Source of the DNA: Streptomyces sp. R302
Lineage (GTDB): Bacteria; Actinomycetota; Actinomycetes; Streptomycetales; Streptomycetaceae
Length of the DNA: 64,000 nucleotides
Direction of reading: 5' to 3'
Assembly: GCF_012927245.1 (NCBI RefSeq)
Contig: NZ_JABBGE010000001.1
Span: 124,001 to 188,000 of the forward strand
In this document: in pieces, positions 59,710 to 64,000 of the stretch
Layout: the number at the start of each line of letters is the position of its first letter
Numbering within the stretch: the stretch's first letter is position 1
The notes under the pieces: model-generated
What the model saw: only the letters and a program-made list of their open reading frames with translations
The model's database searches: none
What the model was told of the DNA's origin: nothing
Translations under genes and position numbers: made by a program

Positions 59710-61527
59710 CTACTCGACCGTGACGGACTTGGCCAGGTTGCGCGGCTTGTCGATGTCGCGGCCCATGGCGAGGGCGGTGTGGTACGCGAAGAGCTGGAGC
59801 GGGATGCCCATGAGGATCGGGTCGAGCTCGTCCTCGTTCTTCGGGACCACGATGGTGTGGTCGGCCTTCTCCTGCGGCTGGTGCGCGACCGCGAGGATGC
59901 GGCCGGAGCGGGCCTTGATCTCCTCCAGGGCGGCGCGGTTCTTCTCCAGGAGGTCGTCGTCGGGGACGATCGCGACCGTCGGCAGGGCCGGCTCGATGAG
60001 GGCGAGCGGGCCGTGCTTCAGCTCGGAGGCCGGGTACGCCTCGGCGTGGATGTAGGAGATCTCCTTCAGCTTGAGGGAGGCCTCCAGGGCGACCGGGTAG
60101 CCCCGGACGCGGCCGATGAACATCATCGACGCGGCACCGGCGTACTCGGCGGCGAGGCGCTTGATCTCCTCCTCGTCCTTGAGGATCTCCTCGATCTGCG
60201 AGGGCAGCTTGCGCAGGCCCTCGATGATCCGCTTGCCGTCGGTGACGGACAGGTCGCGGATGCGGCCGAGGTGGAGGGCGAGGAGCGCGAAGGCGACCAC
60301 CGTGTTGGTGAAGCACTTGGTGGAGACGACGCAGACCTCGGGTCCGGCGTGGACGTAGACGCCGCCGTCGGCCTCGCGGGCGATGGCGGAGCCGACCACG
60401 TTGACCACGCCGAGGACGCGGGCGCCCTTGCGCTTGAGCTCCTGGACGGCGGCGAGCACGTCGTACGTCTCACCGGACTGGGAGACGGCGATGTACAGGG
60501 TGTCGGGGTCCACGACCGGGTTGCGGTAGCGGAACTCGGAGGCCGGCTCGGCGTCGGCGGGGATGCGGGCCATGCCCTCGATGAGGGAGGCGCCGATCAT
60601 GCCGGCGTGGTACGAGGTGCCGCAGCCGAGGATCTTGATGCGGCGGATGGTGCGGGCCTCGCGCGGGTCGAGGTTGAGGCCGCCGAGGTGCACGGTGGAG
60701 AAGCGGTCGTCGATCCGGCCGCGCAGCACGCGGTCGACCGCGTCGGGCTGCTCGGAGATCTCCTTGTGCATGTACGTGTCGTGGCCGCCCATGTCGTAGG
60801 AGGCGGCCTCCCACTCGACGGTCTCGGGGGTCGCCGTGGTGGAGGCGCCCGCGACCGTGTAGGTGCGGAAGTCGTCGGCCTTCAGGGTGGCCATCTCGCC
60901 GTCGTCGAGGGTGACGACCTGGCGGGTGTGGGCGATGAGCGCGGCCACGTCGGAGGCGACCAGCATCTCCTTCTCGCCGATGCCGAGGATGACCGGCGAG
61001 CCGTTGCGGGCGACGACGATGCGGTCGTTGAAGTCGGCGTGCATGACGGCGATGCCGTAGGTGCCCTCGATGACCTTGAGCGCGTCGCGGACCTTGTCCT
61101 CGAGGGTCTCGGCCTGGGAGCGGGCGACGAGGTGGGTGATGACCTCGGTGTCCGTCTCGGAGGCGAAGACGACGCCGTCGGCCTCCAGCTTGGCGCGGAG
61201 CTCCTGGGCGTTGTCGACGATGCCGTTGTGGACGACGGCGACCTTGTTCTCGGGGTCCAGGTGCGGGTGCGAGTTGTGGTCGCTCGGGGCGCCGTGGGTG
61301 GCCCAGCGGGTGTGCGCGATGCCGGTGGTGCCGGTGAAGCGCTTGGGGACGCGGGCCTCCAGGTCACGGACCCGGCCCTTGGCCTTGACCATCTTCAGCG
61401 CCGCGCTCTTCGGGCTGTTGATGACGAGACCGGCGGAGTCGTAACCGCGGTACTCCAGGCGGGCGAGGCCCTCCAGGAGCAGCGGCGCCACGTCGCGCTT
61501 ACCGATGTAACCGACAATTCCGCACAT
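59710..61527 (-). CDS. glmS: Glutamine--fructose-6-phosphate aminotransferase (isomerizing)
   Basis: A 605-aa enzyme making glucosamine-6-phosphate from fructose-6-phosphate and glutamine, the first step of peptidoglycan amino-sugar synthesis. Cys2 (MCGIVGYIG) is the glutaminase nucleophile; GLARLEYRGYDSAG and HTRWATHGAPSDHNSHPH complete that domain. Two SIS domains (about residues 285-420 and 455-590) hold GCGTSYHAGMIG, VSQSGETYD and the C-terminal KPRNLAKSVTVE. ATG 61527 follows GGAGGGGTTTCCTTT. No glmS ribozyme precedes it. Its product is the effector of DasR, so it ties to the chitin regulon. Confidence 0.97.
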   Translation of the reverse strand: MCGIVGYIGKRDVAPLLLEGLARLEYRGYDSAGLVINSPKSAALKMVKAKGRVRDLEARVPKRFTGTTGIAHTRWATHGAPSDHNSHPHLDPENKVAVVHNGIVDNAQELRAKLEADGVVFASETDTEVITHLVARSQAETLEDKVRDALKVIEGTYGIAVMHADFNDRIVVARNGSPVILGIGEKEMLVASDVAALIAHTRQVVTLDDGEMATLKADDFRTYTVAGASTTATPETVEWEAASYDMGGHDTYMHKEISEQPDAVDRVLRGRIDDRFSTVHLGGLNLDPREARTIRRIKILGCGTSYHAGMIGASLIEGMARIPADAEPASEFRYRNPVVDPDTLYIAVSQSGETYDVLAAVQELKRKGARVLGVVNVVGSAIAREADGGVYVHAGPEVCVVSTKCFTNTVVAFALLALHLGRIRDLSVTDGKRIIEGLRKLPSQIEEILKDEEEIKRLAAEYAGAASMMFIGRVRGYPVALEASLKLKEISYIHAEAYPASELKHGPLALIEPALPTVAIVPDDDLLEKNRAALEEIKARSGRILAVAHQPQEKADHTIVVPKNEDELDPILMGIPLQLFAYHTALAMGRDIDKPRNLAKSVTVE

Positions 61528-61572
61528 AAAGGAAACCCCTCCGGTTGATGAAGTGCTGTGGTGCCGTGGTGC

Positions 61573-61884
61573 TCAGCCGTAGACGATCCGGCGCAGCTGC
61601 CGGAGCGAGAGCTCCGGCGGCGCGACGGCCCGGTGCGGCAGCTCGGCGGAGATCCGTTCGAAGATCTCCGCGTTCACCGCTCCGCCGGACTGCAGTTCGC
61701 GGTGGCGGCGCCGGACGAACTCCTCGGTCGTCTCGTCGAAGTACGCCAGCACGTCGAGCACCACCCGGGCGGCCTCACCGCGCTGGAGCGCGGTGCTTCG
61801 GACCAGATGGTCGATGAGGTCGTCATGGGACGGGCGGCGTTCGAGCACCCATGAATATTGAGGGGTACCCACGGGTTCCCGCAA
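61573..61884 (-). CDS. Conserved 103-aa protein upstream of glmS
   Basis: A small soluble protein, largely helical (DDLIDHLVRSTALQRGEAARVVLDVLAYFDETTEEFVRRRH; ISAELPHRAVAPPELSLRQLRRIVYG). No family recognised. It is transcribed with glmS (45 bp gap) and probably shares its promoter. TTG 61884 has GCAGGA upstream; GTG 61872 is an alternative start. Confidence 0.7.
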   Translation of the reverse strand: MREPVGTPQYSWVLERRPSHDDLIDHLVRSTALQRGEAARVVLDVLAYFDETTEEFVRRRHRELQSGGAVNAEIFERISAELPHRAVAPPELSLRQLRRIVYG

Positions 61885-61888
61885 GAAT

Positions 61889-61908
61889 CCTGCCCGAAAT
61901 CGGGCAGG
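61889..61908. promoter_or_regulatory. Palindrome 9-2-9 before the glmS-operon gene
   Basis: CCTGCCCGA-AA-TCGGGCAGG is a perfect 20-bp inverted repeat directly upstream of the TTG start at 61884; on the minus strand it includes the GCAGGA Shine-Dalgarno. It could be an operator, or a hairpin that hides the ribosome-binding site. Confidence 0.5.
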
Positions 61909-61938
61909 AGCTGCATGATCACCGGCCTTCGGGGGCTA

Positions 61939-61953
61939 TTGGTCCAGACTTGG
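61939..61953. promoter_or_regulatory. DasR-like site upstream of the glmS operon
   Basis: TTGGTCCAGACTTGG contains TGGTCCAGACTT, differing from the DasR consensus TGGTCTAGACCA at three positions. It lies about 55 bp before the operon start. Confidence 0.5.
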
Positions 61954-62006
61954 CCCCCGCGAAGCACAGGTGGCGACACCCACGGTGACCGTGCCGACAC
62001 GGATGT

Positions 62007-62043
62007 GAGCCCCCGGCGGGGGACCGTACTCCGCCAGGGGCTC
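62007..62043 (-). terminator. Candidate terminator of the des operon
   Basis: GAGCCCC and GGCGG pair with CCGCC and GGGGCTC across a C-A mismatch, loop 11 nt, just beyond the desD stop on the minus strand. No T-tract. Confidence 0.6.
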
Positions 62044-62067
62044 GCATCGGTTTCGGGGGTGTGCCCG

Positions 62068-63837
62068 TCAGGCGAACCGGGCGATCGGGTTCACCAGGTC
62101 GCCGACGAGCTGGAGGGCGCCGGACGGGTCCGCCAGGTCGACCATCTGCTTGTTGTTGCGCAGCTGGAGGCGGTTCAGGGCGGAGAGGGCGAAGGTCTCC
62201 GCGAACATGTCGTACTGCGCGAAGCGGTCCGCCAGCTCCGGCTTCGACTCCTGGTAGGCCTTCACGGAGTCGGCGACCGCCCGCCAGAAGACGTCCTCGG
62301 CGGCCACGCCCTCCGCCGCCAGGGTCGCCCCCAGGAAGCGGAAGAAGCAGTCGAAGACGTCGGTGAAGACCGACAGGAGCTTCATGGACTCGGGGACGTC
62401 GGCGCGGATCCGCTCCACCGCCGGCGGGAGGACCGCCTGCGGGTCCATCACGCAGATCTCCTCGGCGATGTCCTTGAAGATCGCCCGGTCGACCGCGCCG
62501 CGCTCGTCCAGGACCAGGATCACGTTCTCGCCGTGCGGCATGTAGACCAGGTCGTAGGCGTAGAAGCAGTGCAGGACCGGCAGGAGGTACGCGTCGAGGT
62601 AGCCGCGCAGCCACTCCTCCGGCGTCAGCCCGGACTCCTTGATCAGGGCGCCCGCGAAGGAGGCGCCCGCGTGGTCGACGTGCAGGAGGGACGCCATCGT
62701 CGCCAGCCGCTCGCCGTCCGCGAGCCGCTCCACCGGGGACTCGCGCCACAGCGCGGCGAGCATCTTGCGGTACGGCGAGTAGCGGTCCGTCGCGGCCTCG
62801 TACTCCAGGTGCCGGTAGCCGACCGCCGCCCGCTCGCGGATGATCGAGAAGCGGGCCGCCTTGAGGACGGAGTCCGACTCGATCAGCTGCGCCAGCCAGT
62901 CGTTGATGGCCGGCGTCGCCTCCATGTAGGCGGCCGAAAGGCCGCGCATGAAGCCCATGTTGAGGACCGACAGGGCGGTCTTCACATAGTGCTTGGCCGG
63001 GTCGGAGGTGTTGAAGAAGGTACGGATCGACTGCTGCGCCAGGTAGGCGTCCTCGCCCTCGCCGAGGTACACCAGGCGCTGCTGCGCCACCTCGGCGGCG
63101 AAGGTCACCGACAGCTTGTTCCACCACTGCCAGGGGTGGGCCGGCATGAGGAGGTAGTCGGCGAGGTCCAGGCCGAGGCCGGCGAGGATGCCGGCGAAGC
63201 GGTCGACGGCGGCGTCGCCGAGCTCGGCGCGGATGAAGGCGTCGTACTCGATGCCCGCGCCGGCGGTGAAGGCGGCCCGGTCGCGGCGGGCGGCCAGCCA
63301 CACCAGGTGGATGGGGCTCGCGGCCTCGGGGGCGTAGGCGCGGTACTCGTCGACGCCGAAGCCGAGGCGGCCGTTGTTGGCGACGAAGCAGGGGTGGCCC
63401 TCGGTCATGCCCGTCTCGATGGCCTGGAAGCCGGCGCGGGCCAGCTCGGCGGCGGGCACCTGCGGCTTGGTGGCCTTGTAGGCGGTGCCGGCGAGGGTGG
63501 AGGAGATCTCCTCCAGGTAGACGGGGAGGACCTCGTCGCTCAGGCCGAGCGCGCCGCGCAGCTCGGTGATGAACTGCAGCGCGTCGAGGGGGAGCTGCTC
63601 GTCGCCCCGGTGCCGGCTGATCGACTCGGGGTAGACCTGCCAGTGGTCGAGGGCGAAGCGGTCCGCGGTGAAGCGGTACTCGGTGGCGCCGTCGTCGCTG
63701 AGCACCCGGTAGCGGGACTCGCCCAGCTCCTGCGGGTTCAGCAGCCGCTCGTGGGCGAACTCGGCGAGGCCCTTGCGGATGAGCGCGCGGTTCGCGGCGG
63801 CCCAGCGCTCGGGGGTGAGGTGGGAGACGGGGTTCAT
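62068..63837 (-). CDS. desD: Desferrioxamine synthetase (NIS siderophore synthetase)
   Basis: A 589-aa ATP-dependent ligase that trimerises and cyclises N-hydroxy-N-succinylcadaverine to desferrioxamine. It is a IucA/IucC-type NIS enzyme: TEGHPCFVANNGRLGFG, LLMPAHPWQWWNKLSV, AQQSIRTFFNTSDPAKHYVKTALSVLNMG (ATP-contacting Ser, Arg and Lys) and LVYMPHGENVILVLDERGAV. Length is normal. ATG 63837 overlaps the stop of desC by four bases (ATGA), indicating translational coupling. Confidence 0.95.
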   Translation of the reverse strand: MNPVSHLTPERWAAANRALIRKGLAEFAHERLLNPQELGESRYRVLSDDGATEYRFTADRFALDHWQVYPESISRHRGDEQLPLDALQFITELRGALGLSDEVLPVYLEEISSTLAGTAYKATKPQVPAAELARAGFQAIETGMTEGHPCFVANNGRLGFGVDEYRAYAPEAASPIHLVWLAARRDRAAFTAGAGIEYDAFIRAELGDAAVDRFAGILAGLGLDLADYLLMPAHPWQWWNKLSVTFAAEVAQQRLVYLGEGEDAYLAQQSIRTFFNTSDPAKHYVKTALSVLNMGFMRGLSAAYMEATPAINDWLAQLIESDSVLKAARFSIIRERAAVGYRHLEYEAATDRYSPYRKMLAALWRESPVERLADGERLATMASLLHVDHAGASFAGALIKESGLTPEEWLRGYLDAYLLPVLHCFYAYDLVYMPHGENVILVLDERGAVDRAIFKDIAEEICVMDPQAVLPPAVERIRADVPESMKLLSVFTDVFDCFFRFLGATLAAEGVAAEDVFWRAVADSVKAYQESKPELADRFAQYDMFAETFALSALNRLQLRNNKQMVDLADPSGALQLVGDLVNPIARFA

Positions 63838-64000
63838 ATGCCAGCTCCGACGGCGGTGGCGGACTCGAACTGGGCCCGGGTGCAGAAGCTCAGCAGGGCC
63901 TTCTTCTCGGGCTTCTGGATCTCGCGCTCGGGCACGAAGCCGACGGCCTCGTTGAGGGCGTGGACGGCCTTGTTGGCGACGTCGGGCTCGACGACCACGC
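63834..64000 (-). CDS. desC: DesC acyltransferase, C-terminal end (cut by window)
   Basis: The C-terminal 54 residues of a GNAT-fold acyltransferase that acylates N-hydroxycadaverine: PDVANKAVHALNEAVGFVPEREIQKPEKKALLSFCTRAQF. The alternating loop and NEAVGF match the IucB/AlcB-type family. Identity rests mostly on its position just before desD and the 4-bp overlap. Confidence 0.85.
   Translation of the reverse strand, partial: VVVEPDVANKAVHALNEAVGFVPEREIQKPEKKALLSFCTRAQFESATAVGAGI

Noticed and set aside
61528..61572. glmS ribozyme
   Set aside because: Only 45 bp separate glmS from the upstream gene, and no pseudoknotted GlcN6P-ribozyme core is seen.

Overview
The window is chromosomal DNA of a Streptomyces species. 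GC content is very high with strong third-position GC bias, TTA codons are almost absent, most genes have secreted or regulatory streptomycete flavour, and the gene order adpA - orn, glmS and the desferrioxamine genes matches, from memory, the core chromosome around SCO2780-SCO2840 of S. coelicolor. No plasmid, phage or CRISPR signature is visible.

Layout. 0-10 kb: a YidC-like insertase, a fumarylacetoacetase-family hydrolase, an LPETG-anchored surface protein, a Gfo/Idh oxidoreductase divergent from a ROK repressor, an LARTG surface protein, a decayed phosphonate-transporter remnant, a HAD phosphatase, and a small secreted protein coupled to a class F sortase. 10-26.7 kb: polysaccharide and cell-wall enzymes (GH6, NlpC/P60-like hydrolase, LPMO, GH18 chitinase, M6-like protease) mixed with an SPFH membrane protein, an acyl-CoA synthetase, IclR and LLM genes, and a PAS-GGDEF-EAL protein; three identical minus-strand tRNA-Lys(CTT) genes punctuate this part. 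26.7-39 kb: small regulators and conserved unknowns, and a tight three-gene operon: an Fe-S PD-(D/E)XK nuclease, an uncharacterised 526-aa protein and an SF1 helicase. 39-43 kb: a two-component system and a second GH18 enzyme with CBM2. 43-48.5 kb: an aspartate-decarboxylase operon with two AspT-type exchangers. 48.6-55 kb: a CebEFG-like sugar importer divergent from a GH74-CBM2 xyloglucanase, with a CebR box between them. 55-64 kb: tRNA-His, orn, adpA with its TTA codon, a universal stress protein, an acetate transporter, glmS, desD and the end of desC.

How it fits together. Much of the window serves growth on chitin and cellulose: chitin enzymes carry DasR-type operators (15.6, 21.15 and perhaps 61.94 kb), the xyloglucanase carries a CebR operator, and AdpA (bldA-dependent through TTA) links the region to development.

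Points worth a second look: the split, Dna2-like nuclease/helicase operon; divergent leaderless promoters around one ROK operator; repeated tandem duplications that span stop codons; a decayed 2-aminoethylphosphonate transporter; and an inverted pair of intergenic repeat elements. Function assignments come from motif reading and family knowledge only; no database search was run.
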